Shown here: positions 1 to 10,800 of the stretch, piece after piece
Position numbering within the stretch: the stretch's first letter is position 1
Layout of the letters: each line of letters starts with the position of its first letter
NCBI RefSeq assembly: GCF_000499385.1
Contig: NW_013654111.1
Span: 1-35,284, forward strand
Direction of reading: 5' to 3'
Length of the DNA: 35,284 nt
DNA from: Eimeria necatrix
Taxonomy: Eukaryota > Apicomplexa > Conoidasida > Eucoccidiorida > Eimeriidae
Notes under the pieces: model-generated
Told to the model about the DNA's origin: nothing
The model's database searches: none
What the model saw: the letters and a program-made list of their open reading frames with translations, nothing else
Program-made: the position numbers and the translations under genes

Positions 1-599
1 GTGGTGTAAAGGCCAACCGCATGTCACACATAAGATGGAAAACACGCGGCAAACGCCGGCTTTTCCACGCATATCGCTCAGCATATTTTACGCTAGATGC
101 CCAGACATTTTAGCGACGCGTAAGCGCAAAAGCAAATTTTACTCGCCAGGCTTACACGGCGTATGATCCCCAGCAATTCTAGCAACAAGGCATACACGAC
201 TTGCATTCGCCTGTACACCACAATGCCAGTATCGACAAAGGAACCGATGGTGCCTGACAATATGACCGGGCCAGTTAATTATAGCATCTGTCCTCTCCGA
301 TGCTTTTGCAACGACACAATAAAACTGCATACTCACAAAAGCCTTAAAATACGACGGCACTACACGGTGCGTGCACGACAATTCTCACAGTATCCCTGTC
401 TGCATCGCGTGCGACAGAGAAATGGGAGTGCTTATCCATCCTACAGCTACGCACAGCCTTTGTACAGCATCAACCCTTTTCATGACGTTTTCGCAGTCGG
501 CTTTTCGATCACAGTTTAACTGAAAGTTGCTTGAGAACGCGCAGTGCTTACATACACACAACATAACGATGCAGACGCGTCTAGACGTCGGCAAATGGA
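1..599. other. No gene seen; A+C-rich stretch
   Basis: Short overlapping open frames exist on both strands (the longest is about 118 codons), but none has a recognisable domain. The + strand is clearly A+C rich: bases 301-360 hold 24 A, 16 C, 8 G and 12 T. That lowers the stop-codon frequency on the + strand and produces chance open frames. Confidence 0.5.
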
Positions 600-1010
600 A
601 GCCTCGAAATAAACATTTGGTGCTGCCGATCAGAAAAATCAAATTTCCCTCCAACCGAGCCCGCCTTTCGTGCATATGGAAAAATGTCAAGCAGACGTCC
701 AGCACACGAAGGTGCTCCTGCAGCGCGTGTGCGCCCATAAAACACTCAGCGCAGTGGCTGGAGCGCTTTACTTAAAGCTACAGCATTGTATGCTTCTCCA
801 GAAACGTGTTCTCCGAAAGAACCCCAGCAATGCGATGCCCAGTCCAACCAAATCGAGCACTAGCCGAGCGTTCGGCACCTGTCAAAATGTCCGGCGAAAA
901 CAAAGTGCACAAAGTGCTACCCAAAGCTCCTGACAGTCTATATTTACCACAGCAAGCGCAGGGCGGGCAGTTGCCTAATCTGCCCATGCACTTCTCATCC
1001 GTCGATGTCT
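600..1010 (+). repeat. Possible fragment of a third family I copy
   Basis: The word TGCATATGGAAA near 671, followed by a TCAAGCAGAC-like stretch, resembles the family I positions near 3716 and 6704. Its offset from copy 1 (about 3045) is close to the 2.9-3.0 kb family period. Around 890-940 there is also a variant of the family I word ending in GTGCTACC, but this one is not in register with the period. The match is patchy, so this may be an eroded copy or coincidence. Confidence 0.25.
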
Positions 1011-1946
1011 GTGAGCTTCCTCCTTAAGGCAATATAATTCGTATCCACGGGTCACAATGGGAAGCTGAAAAATTACGCCTATTTTTGCCCGCTTACTGCC
1101 TGCATTCCAAACAGGCATCCAGCAATGCCGTATGCCTGCTGGCAAGAAAACTCAGGCACGATTCTGTTACACGTACACGCGCCAACTTGATGCTTGAACC
1201 TCACGATCAACTTGTCAGAGTGCAGCCCCTCGCAGCACAAGATGCCAGATCAGTGGCATTTTTTGAACTTCACGGCAGGCGCTTGGCATTTAGTGAACAG
1301 CATCCAGCCAGCAAATGTTAACAATGTACGCTAATCCGCATGAACGAACGCCAGCGCTCACGACAATTATAATTTTACTGCATAGAAACCGACAACTCAG
1401 TTCCACTGGTGAAAACGTTTTGGTCCTTCTTTGAGCTTGCAACGGGATGATACGATAATGTTCATCACTTACAAGAGCCACAAAATGGAAACGAATCAAC
1501 GTGTACATTCAACAGTGTTCAAATCACCTAGGCACGCCCCGCTTACGACACCAAGCTGCAGGCATATAAATATCACGCAATCACGCACACCCCGCTCACG
1601 GTGACACAGTTTTTACGCTCCACGACACGTCTGTTGGAAGCAACTTGCTTGCCACTGCATCAGGTACCGTTTGACCGCATGTCGTGCTCATCCATAGCCA
1701 AACCACCCAGAAGCATGCTCGGTGCAGACACCGGCAAAATGCAAGCTTTGAAATGAGCACTTGGCAATGCAAATCAGAATGGTTCAATTGTTTTTCCAAC
1801 CTGAATCTCCTTCAGTGTACACAAAAAGTTCAACCAGCGTCTAACCGACGAAGAAACACTTACGGTGCTAGAAGGCCTGTGCAGCGCCTCTGCAAACACT
1901 AGATTAGCAGGCGCGAAGCCTCAGGATTGCATAGTTCCCAGGAGAC
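1011..1946. other. No gene or repeat recognised
   Basis: Only short unrelated open frames are present, up to 78 codons. I see no tRNA, no long ORF and no convincing alignment to the repeat families elsewhere in the window. Confidence 0.4.
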
Positions 1947-3195
1947 GTGTTTCGCAAGACAATAACACAACGCTCACAATGCAATAAGGGTATGAAAAAC
2001 CCGAACGCCGCCAGTGATTTCTGCCGGACATGCAGACTCCCCACCGGTGGCAAACTGCGCACATTGCTACCTAAAAATCCTGCGGCAGGTACAATCGCGC
2101 GCAAAAGGGCATCTTGTGAAGCAACTACACAACAGCAGCACAAATAAAATGCCCGTACAGTGCGCCTGGCATCAAAGAGACGCCAGCATGAGCACATCGC
2201 ATGCGTCTACGCACAGTCTGCTCACAGCACAGTCTCCACAAAGCAACAGTCGTCCACCACAGCACACACTAAAATTTACAAGCAATGTCAGGAACTAAAT
2301 ACGGCGAGAATACTAATGATTCTTCAGTATCGCAGCGAATATGGCTAAGCAGGAAACTTCGCTGCAACGTCAAGCATAGACAACGTGTGGAGCAAATGAT
2401 GCACACGGTTTTACCAGCGGCCAAACAAAACCCTTGCGCGCATTTAAGAATTACTGGGACGTGTCAGACAATGGTGATTCTAGGGTTTCAGTGGTTAGTT
2501 TAGTTGCATTTACAGAAACTTAGCTGGCCCGCTCAAAGCCTCAAAAAAGTATGTTTCACCCAAAATCGCCTTTAATCGTGAACGCCGAACGTATGACGCA
2601 ACGATAAGCAAATCAAACGACGCCAGAACCTATGATTAGCTGTACAAACGTTCTAAAGGCGGAAAACTACAGAGAACGCTGCCTAAAGCATACGGAACAT
2701 CCGTTCTGAAGACTGCTAATGCAATGCGCCCATTTGCCCTCCGTTTACGCGTCACCCTCTCCACGCGTCCAGCGTGCAGCAGCTATGTTCATATGCTTGC
2801 CCTGGACATGAACTGGTATGCATCGAACGCAGCTACTTTCCACAAGCCGCTTTTGTGCAGGCCACAGTTACGAAAATTTTTCATGAACATGTGTGTCGTT
2901 AGGAAAATCAAAGTAGAAAGGTTGAAATAAGCAAAAACGTTTAGTCGCACTGTTTAGCTCACGATCCTCACGCATGGCCGTACATGCATCTACGCACCGG
3001 CTACGTACCTCAACAGTCACCTCTGTTAGCGCGAACCATTAATGGGAGCAAACATTTGCAGCAATTTTACGTGTTGACCCTTACTTCAAATCCTGCCGCT
3101 TCAACACGAACACAGTTTAAAAGCGAGTTGATAGACAGCTAGGAAGAACTTCGGAAGATTAAGGACTCTAACAAAGTCAAAGTAAGTGCAGAGGA

Positions 3196-3825
3196 GTGGA
3201 AACATCCAAGGAAAATCAGGCACATGGTGCGTTACACAGCTGGTCAACCAGATGTAACTCACAACCTGCAAACCACAGTGTAACTGCCGAGCCAGGCATG
3301 CAACACACTCAGCACACGTTGCATTGGACACTTAGAATAGTGTACGTGTTGGTAACAGCAGGTCTCGACAACCAAATGTACACATTTAGAACTGCTCCCA
3401 AAAAACACGCGCCAGCCACCACGACGGGCAGGGCAATTTTCCCTCAACAAATGCAGGCCTTTAAGCCGCTTCCAACACAGTACACTCTGTAGGACGCTTG
3501 CGACTTGTACACTCCTTCACGCCTTCCTGGGAGCATGAAGAATTGCAGCATCAGCATGCCTTTCCATCTACGCATTAACCTTGGCAATGTGCAGTTCGAC
3601 CGCACTTACCAGCTGCATGCAACAAATTTGCTGACAATGTGTGTATCCTACCAAAGTTCGTTTCAAAACCCAAGTGGACTTTTCCTCTTTTTGCGACGAA
3701 CATCTCGGTTGCAGCTGCATATGAAAGCATTCAAGCGTGCGCCCTGGGCACAAACAAAGCCAATCAGGCCAGAGGTGTGTTTGATGCAAACGCCGATAAA
3801 CGCTTGCTTCGAAGTAGTGCGTTAG
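3196..3825 (+). pseudogene. Interrupted open frame in family I copy 1
   Basis: One reading frame runs from 3196 to 3825 with a single stop (TAG at 3490-3492); the part after the stop is in the same frame. It begins with GTG, and the first ATG is at 3298. Its conceptual translation resembles the 223-codon frame of copy 2. In both copies a stretch containing AIF.QQM precedes a stretch starting SMK.CSIS and an FDRTY motif, and a QTP.NA.FE.VR stretch follows. No domain is recognised. The opposite strand is equally similar between copies, so shared frame may reflect DNA homology only. If either strand ever coded, this copy is broken by the stop. Confidence 0.15.
3590..3609 (-). other. Perfectly conserved 20-nt block, family I copy 1
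   Basis: These 20 nt are identical to 6577-6596 although the flanks are strongly diverged. Read on the minus strand, the block begins with GTAAGT, the consensus of a 5' splice donor, then continues into GCGGTCGAAC. This could be a relict splice site or another constrained element. GTAAGT by itself is not enriched in the window, so the donor reading is speculative. Confidence 0.35.
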
Positions 3826-4362
3826 AGATGCCAATCATATCGACGAACGAACCAAGGCCAATAATCGTTTGTGTCGCCCAGCACACCCTGCCTGCACACA
3901 AGGAGAAACCGCCAACATGCATCATGGTAAAACTTGGTTATAGAGCACCATTCTTCCTGCAAAGCAGGTTGTCCGTGAAAAGGCTGCTTGTTTTCGCATC
4001 GCCTTTGCAGTGCATACTTTTCAGGAGAGAGCTCATCCTGGTCAACGCCGAGAATGCAATGGAGCTGTGAACAAAGCAACGGGCAAGGGTGCTCTCGAAA
4101 ACGCTAGGCTTCCGGATGCTCGAATAGCCACAATCTCTTGGCTAAACGTTTACCAGTCGCCTGAAATTTTCTCTACGCTTCAGGAGCGAATGACATGGCA
4201 ACAACAGGCTGCTCTTTTTTTCATACTTTCTGCATACCGGCCAATGTACAAAAGTCTTGTACAGGGCATGCACGCCGTGAGCAATATCGATACTAAACTG
4301 CCTGGGACGACGAAACATGTACTGCATAAACCGACAAAAACTGCAACAGCACCCCGCCTGCG

Positions 4363-4436
4363 AACATAATGCTGCGACGTTGAAGTCGAACCGAAGTGGA
4401 ACATAATGGCATGACGTCGAATTAAAGTGAGGCCAC
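4363..4436 (+). repeat. 37-bp tandem duplication
   Basis: Two adjacent units begin with AACATAAT at 4363 and 4400. Each continues with a GACGT(T/C)GAA core and ends in an AAGTG-type stretch. The period is 37 bp. I see no counterpart in family I copy 2, so this is a local event in or just after copy 1. Confidence 0.6.
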
Positions 4437-6146
4437 TCGAGGCAAAGCATCTTGCCAACATAACAAACGTCTTTCCTGCCCTGAGAAATAGCTTCTCAAG
4501 ACAAAACGTCCTCAAGCTGGGAATAAACCTATGTTGTCCCTGTAAGAGTAGCTGATATGTGCATGTACGGGAGAACTCATCGTAGCCTAATTTCTCGAGC
4601 ACAAACGCAATTCTTCAAATTCCACGGAACGCTAACGGTACACAAAATGACACAATTTATCCCTTGTCAGCGTCTTTAGAGGCACAACGAGCATATTTTG
4701 GGCGCCATCTTCACAAAAAATCACATTGACCAGCTTTGTGATGCAATTTAGTGCTTCTACATGGCACAGCAAGCACTACAATTGCTGTACATGCTTCTAC
4801 AAATAGTCTGATACGTACCGCGCACTTGGCATTCTCCGAGTTATTCCACTCAAAAAATGTCAAAATGAAAAAAGCTGTTACCTGTTCTTGAACTACTAGG
4901 TGAAGAATTCTTTTAATATCCATGCACTGCATGTAAAGTCAGTCTCAGTACAGACCTCCACTAAGTATGCCTGCGCCATTTTGCACCTTAGGAATGTCTG
5001 TATGGTAGCAGCTACGGTTTGACGAAGGCATGACAAAAGATGCCATGAGCACGCGCCCGTCATCAAAGTGACGCATTCACGCGCGTACCCCATGCGTGTA
5101 CGCACAGTCTGCACACCGTCCATCACAGCATACACTAGAAATTGAACCAACTGACGGCTGAAATTGAATATTTCTGATGATTCCTGAATACCGCGGCGAA
5201 TATGGCTAAGCCGCAGCTTCTGAGTCAGCTTTAATAAAAGTCGAAGCAGAGGGGAAAAGTTTGAAAAAGAATTGCTGTGCACGCGGCCAAGCAAAACCTC
5301 CGCATTCACAAGAAATTTGCTGAGAAGTGGCAGAAAAAAGCAAGTCTAAAGTGCCACGTGTTGCTTAAATCGCATTCACGAAAACTAATATGGTATACGC
5401 AAAGACTTCCGAATGTACGCTACTTTGAGAAATTCGATGTTACTTGGCCAAAGCCAAGCTCATGACGTAACTACGGACACTCCGAGGAACGCCACCAACT
5501 GTGCTCAGCCCGACAATTGTCCAACGGGCACAAACCTGCAGACAGTGCTACCTACTGCTCACGAAACATGCGCGTTGAAGAGTACCACTTATATTTGCCC
5601 ATCTGCTTTCCATTTACGGCGTCATCCTCTCAAGGCTTCCAACACGCAACATCCGTGTCCGTGTTTCTGCCTTCCAGTATGAACTTTTCAATGTCAGACA
5701 CTGTTATATTTCACACACCTGCTTCATACAAGCTAGTAAAAATCTATTCTCTTACAGTCTGCCGTAAACAAAAAGATCCATGGCTGTTGCACCCAGCAAT
5801 CTTCAGCTCCGTGCCGAAATCTACGCGTCGAGGGGCGTCTAAATGGTTGCGTGGTGCCTGCGACGGTTAACAGAAAAGCATGTGCCAATTTCGTGCAGCT
5901 GGCGTCATGCAAAGTCTGAGGTCATGCAAAGTCAAAAATGCAAGCATGCAAATGCCGTATGCGTCTACCCACATTCTGCACCCATCAAAAGCCGTCTGGC
6001 ACAGCATACGTCTTCTTTTCAAGCACACTGTAGCAGTACTTTCAAGTGGCTTCCTTTGAAGGTGGCTTCGTAGTACCGCGACAGATATAGATAAGCAACA
6101 AGTTTTAGGCAGCTAAACATTTTCTCAGAACAACCGGATAGGACTC

Positions 6147-6818
6147 ATGGAATCGGTCACGTGCGTAGAAGATCCTAAAGATGTGCCGAATTCTGAATTC
6201 CTGAAAAAATCAAGTATTATTTTCGCAAGACACGTGGTTAACAGCGTGGCGCTTCACACGCTAACAGAAAGACCAGCCACTTATGCATTCAGCTCAGCAT
6301 GTCTTCTACTGGATAGTTGGAAACTATACGCAGTTCTCCTGCAGCATATCTCAACCATGAATTATACACGTTTAAACCTGCTCATAAAAACGGCGCCAGC
6401 GTCCACGATAAGCATGGCGATTTTCCAGCAACAAATGCCGGTCTTTGAACCCCTTTCAAAACAGCACACTTTGTACCACTGTTGGTACTGTCGTGGTTCT
6501 TCACCCGTTTGCAGAAACTCCATGAAGAAGTGTAGCATCAGCATATCATTTCATGTGCACAGCAGGCTCGATAACATGCAGTTCGACCGCACTTACAATC
6601 TGCAAGGACCAACGCTGCTGATGCACCGTGCAGTCATGCGCAGTCCGTTTGAAACGGAAAGCGGCTCCTTCCTTTTTTGTGACAGAAAACTTGGTTGCAA
6701 CTGCATATGGAAACATTCAGGCAGAGAGATGTGCTTGGCGCAGACGCCGACAAACGCTAGCTTCGAAATAGTGCGTTGGAGTTATCAATCATGTCGACAA
6801 GAGAATCAAGGCAAATAA
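6147..6818 (+). CDS. Unrecognised 223-codon open frame (longest in window)
   Basis: ATG at 6147, TAA at 6816-6818. No signal peptide, membrane segment or known domain is visible. The predicted protein is moderately Cys- and Ser-rich, with scattered Cys pairs (for example around residues 110-135 and 180-190). It lies inside family I copy 2. The matching frame in copy 1 carries an internal stop, and residues 85-205 are recognisably similar between copies. The + strand here is A+C rich, which depletes stop codons and makes a frame of this length possible by chance. It could also be an exon or relic of a decayed coding element. No promoter or poly(A) signal supports it. Confidence 0.15.
   Translation: MESVTCVEDPKDVPNSEFLKKSSIIFARHVVNSVALHTLTERPATYAFSSACLLLDSWKLYAVLLQHISTMNYTRLNLLIKTAPASTISMAIFQQQMPVFEPLSKQHTLYHCWYCRGSSPVCRNSMKKCSISISFHVHSRLDNMQFDRTYNLQGPTLLMHRAVMRSPFETESGSFLFCDRKLGCNCIWKHSGREMCLAQTPTNASFEIVRWSYQSCRQENQGK
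6577..6596 (-). other. Perfectly conserved 20-nt block, family I copy 2
   Basis: This is the partner of 3590-3609, identical over 20 nt and likewise starting with GTAAGT on the minus strand. The bases before the putative donor differ between copies (CAGCTG versus CAGATT on the minus strand). Confidence 0.35.
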
Positions 6819-7801
6819 TCGTTCCTGTCACCCAAAAAACTCTGACTGGGCACACTGAAGGATCGCTAACACGCTTAGCCGGAAAGCTTGCTCACAGAGC
6901 TCCACTGTTCTTGCAAAGCATCTTGTACATAAAGAACCTAATTGTTCTCATGATGACTTGGAAGTGCATATTTTTCAAGACGTTGTTTTTTCTTATCAAG
7001 ATGTGAAAGTCTTTTTCCGGATTTCAGGCCTTCTGCACAACCTCCTACACGTAGCAAAGATGTACGTTTGTTTGCCTCGAGGTGGAACCACGTGACAACG
7101 AAATGTTGCAGTATTTTCCATACTTCCTGTATTCCCGCCAAATGCATAAAAATGTACAAAACATATCTGCTGCGAAAAAAAGTACAACGACGTTGCACTG
7201 TGTTTCTTATTATCGCGTCTTGTAGAGCAACACGGCATGTAAATCAAATGTTAGCGTAAACTCATAAAAAGACGCCTTGGATTCATTTTATATCGTACAA
7301 AGATATTGTCCGGTAAGCACGTTAAAACTGTCGTTCACAAATGCGTCGCAGCGAGTAGCGGCATCAACACATGCATTCAACGCATCGTAAACTTGTCGCG
7401 CATCGCACGTGGGTAGCAAAAATCCACATTGGCATTGTTAGATGCAAAAAAACCAATAATATGCATTATCGTTATACAGGAATCTTCACTCTCTTTTAGT
7501 TACGCTTCCCACAATTGTATAAACTTGTTCTTCAAATAAGTTCAGCAGCTCATCTCGTCGCATGGCAATATTAACTCCAATAAAAGCTAAAACACAAGAG
7601 CCAAAGTCTCGACGAAACCTCCCAACAAACGGCCCAGCACAGCATCCATACAGGTGATGCCGAATCAGGCTCTGCAGCATATATCTGCAAGCAAAGGCGC
7701 TTGCAAATGAATTCGATATATCGTTGGTATCCTGCATTGTTCAACGCTGACATCAAAACCACTTCTGTGCGCTAACCAGCATGCCGAAGCAGTTGATGCC
7801 T

Positions 7802-7827
7802 CAGTGCGTTCGTGACGTCACGCACTG
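7802..7827. promoter_or_regulatory. Nested palindrome with TGACGTCA core
   Basis: Bases 7811-7822 form a perfect 12-bp palindrome, CGTGACGTCACG, whose core is the 8-mer bound by CREB/ATF-type bZIP factors in animals and fungi. Around it, CAGTGCG (7802-7808) and CGCACTG (7821-7827) can pair as 7-bp arms. A single 12-bp palindrome is expected by chance several times in 35 kb, so function is unproven. TGACGTCA recurs near 16275 and 30088. Confidence 0.25.
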
Positions 7828-10800
7828 GCTGTTTGCCATAATAATCATTTCAATACTTCGTCTCAATTATGCTCAATGTTTGCAGAAGTTTCAGAAGGTG
7901 ATTTCCGCTTGCTTTTTCTGAATCGCCGCCACCAGAAACTGATATTAAATGCCCGAAGCCGCGCAAAACAAATTAAAACCGCGGATTTCTCTGAATGAGG
8001 CATTTTTCTCCAGTAACCACCTAATTCATTTGAAGCAGTATTGTTCTACGCAAAATACAGCGCAGAGATCTGCAGACAATTTACCTTCGTAGTAGCTGAA
8101 GTGTGCATTCTACTCGTGAATAGATTGCAGTGAGCATTAAGTGCCACATACTAATTATACTAACTTCAAGGGACCTGACAAAGCGCTTCATCTCTGCTGC
8201 AACACGCCCTCGTACTGCGGTTAGAGTATGACAAAAACCAACATGCAGACGTCGTATGCAAGTGCGTACCATCTTATTGCCGTAAAGATCTTATCGGCAA
8301 AAAGAATTTATTCAAATATAATTTTCTTGCATATTCATTTGCTTGCAATAGCTTTTGTTTGTGCTGTAGCAGCCACGTTGCAGCGAGGAGCTCACCTGTG
8401 ACGAAAATGCTTGCAAAATTCTCGGTTAAACGCCATTGAGGCAGCCAGACAAATACCAATCAAGCTACTGCAAAGACAATATGGTGACTTATTAACAAGT
8501 ATTACAAGTGTACGCACGCCCGAGGGTCATGCACGTTCCCCTTTCATGAATAATGCTTGACATATTCAAACCGCTCGAAAACGTGGAAAGCAAGATTGTT
8601 CTACCTAAGTCATTGACGCACAGGCTACGCACCGCCAAAAAGCTAAAGACTTTCTGTTTCCAGGGCAAAATCACATTTGCGTACTTACATGCGCGAATTT
8701 CATACTGTACTACTGTCGATTAGCAGACTCAAGAGTCCCGCAACACCCGAAAGGGCCTATTCGCGTGAATGCTGCACTCAGAAACAACGCCTAGAGGTAC
8801 ACAAAAGTCCCAAAGGGTTCTGTCCAGCACATTTCCGCATGCTGACTAGAAAACGGAGTAAGACTAAGCATGCAGATGACTTCTCTTGCTGTTATTAGAT
8901 TTTTCCAGAAAAAAACATGCAAGTGTTTTATATTTAATGGATCAATAGCAATTGCATGCCGTCTCTAATGAAGGAACTTACGAGTTACCAGCCGTAATGT
9001 CAGTCACTCTACTCTCAAATACGTGCCAGAACCGGGCAGCTGTGGCGAATGTAAGGAGACACCGTTTTTCTACCACTTTAAAATTCACCCAGAAACGCCG
9101 CTGGACAATGGAGGGATGAATAATGTTATTCTCGTGTAAAAATCTTGATGCAGCAAAAATAGCACTTGTGCTCTGGTTTGAAAATGTGGAAGCACTGTTG
9201 TGTATCATGCCGCCTACGTGCCGATCATGTGAAAAGTCACCACGTACAAGAGCAAACAAGGCAGACGTACGAGCTACGCAAAGAATATAATACAGTTGTT
9301 CCTCACGAAATCCTTGGCATAATTTGCTTCTTTAAAAAGTTACTATCGCAACGCAGCAATACATGATTGCGAAGGCGTTAGGAGCACAGGGAACACGCGC
9401 ACGCTCGAATCCATTCCGAGTGCAGTCGCATGCAGCACACTATTTAGTGTCGTTCTGTCAAATGATAAATTTGCGTTCCAAAACCACCAGTGTTGTTTCC
9501 CATTAATACTACAAAAACACATATCATCGGCCCTATTTCTGCTAATTGTGCCGGGATATATTCAAAGACCTAAAGGGTTGCATGCTCAGTCTCCAGGTTT
9601 GACAAACATCCCTACAGAATCGAAGTCTAGTATGGTGCATGAAGAAATATATATTGATGCATATTAGGCTCCAGTAGCCGATAAACACTGCGCACAAGGA
9701 TGGTTTTTCTTTTATTGTTATACAGACTCAAATGAGTCACAATTCAAGCTGGGAATTCATTAACAGCACATCTGTTGATGCGCCATATTCATTAGAAAAG
9801 TAGCATACCACCAGGCACAATTCTCAGCTCTTCAAGTTGAGAACGAGAATCTGAAATCAATATTTTGCTGGGATTTCAGAGCGAAGGTGCACTCAGCCAA
9901 CACTGCAGCGTACAATCTGCGAACCAACAAGACGCCGTATAACAGCCTTTCAAAAGAGGATCCTTCTTATTTTTTCTCGTGCCTACAACTGTGCTTTCTG
10001 CGTTTGCCAATAGGTCGTTTGATACTGTGGGTTACAAAAGCATATTGGAATCCGTGAAAAAGCAAACTACACTAGTTAATGTTTTTCCTTAGCTGCAAAC
10101 GTGCACTTCAGCAAGCGCTGAGCGCTGAACCGCAGTGGACCAGTCGTGCGATAGCTACCCAGACGCCAACGATGGCAAAATTAGCAGTGACATTAGCAAT
10201 GCTAAAGTGGCACCAAGCGTGTCAACATACAGAGCAAATAGCATCCAAAGGGATTTAACATTATAAGCATACGGCACAATTTGGCGAGTATGCCGTAGAT
10301 TTAACTACGGCCTGGCGTCATTTCCTCAAGTTGTCTACAGAGGCAACGCGCACAAGCTGCAATAATTGTACGCTGGGCTCACGCATAGATAGTCTGACAA
10401 CCAAAGCAAACGTTGCGTCTGCTACTCGCAATATTCATCACAATCAGGCCGTCGGCTCGCAAGTGACGCAAATCAACAAAACACTCATCCGGTGCAGTAA
10501 CTAACAGGCTGGATGCGAACCAAAGCGCCAAGATACGTTGCTTGCCCTCCAGTGCTTCACGAAGTTTAAAGGAACTGGTCTTTTGCTGCATACTCTGTAG
10601 TGCAAAGCATAGCGTTGCCTCCATATCCATCCCGGTAACGAAGAGGCAGCATGCAAATCTCGGTGGAGGCTTGTGAACGAAGATAAAGTTGGGGCAAAAA
10701 AATAAAACGTACTTCTCGTAAGCTCCCTATCAGGGCTTGCTTCTCCAAGGGGAAGAAAGCAATGTGAGCAAATCACCGACGACTGAAGCAAAACCAGCAA

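Larger units (their letters stand above)
1947..4440 (+). repeat. Family I tandem repeat, copy 1
   Basis: This stretch aligns by eye, with many small indels, to 4840-7250 at an offset of about 2.9-3.0 kb. Anchors in order (copy 1 / copy 2) are: a TGCTACC-type word near 2065 / 5008; a CTACGCACAGTCTGC word near 2207 / 5098; GCGGCCAAACAAAACC near 2420 / GCGGCCAAGCAAAACC near 5283; TTTACG followed by CATCCTC or CACCCTC near 2743 / 5613; GAAGAATTGCAGCATCAGCA near 3538 / 6525; an identical 20-mer at 3590-3609 / 6577-6596; and ATAATCGTTTGTGTC near 3859 / ATAATCGTTCCTGTC near 6817. Order and orientation are conserved, which indicates an old tandem duplication rather than scattered insertions. The boundaries are approximate. 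Confidence 0.75.
4840..7250 (+). repeat. Family I tandem repeat, copy 2
   Basis: This is the second copy of the 2.9-3.0 kb unit described at 1947-4440, in the same orientation and directly downstream. Its 6.29-6.85 kb part is best preserved relative to 3.30-3.87 kb. Its right end fades near 7.25 kb, and I found no third copy to the right. The unit also has internal repetition: the word ending GTGCTACC or close variants occurs twice per unit (near 2060 and 2690 in copy 1; near 5010 and 5548 in copy 2), which suggests it was built from smaller pieces. Confidence 0.75.

Noticed and set aside
4180..4602. 140-codon minus-strand open frame
   Set aside because: It opens with GTG and overlaps the right part of family I copy 1 and the 37-bp duplication; its hydrophobic look follows from the T-rich minus strand.
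9360..9450. GCTCGAATCC near 9403 as a possible tRNA B-box
   Set aside because: The surrounding sequence does not fold into a cloverleaf and no A-box lies at the right distance.
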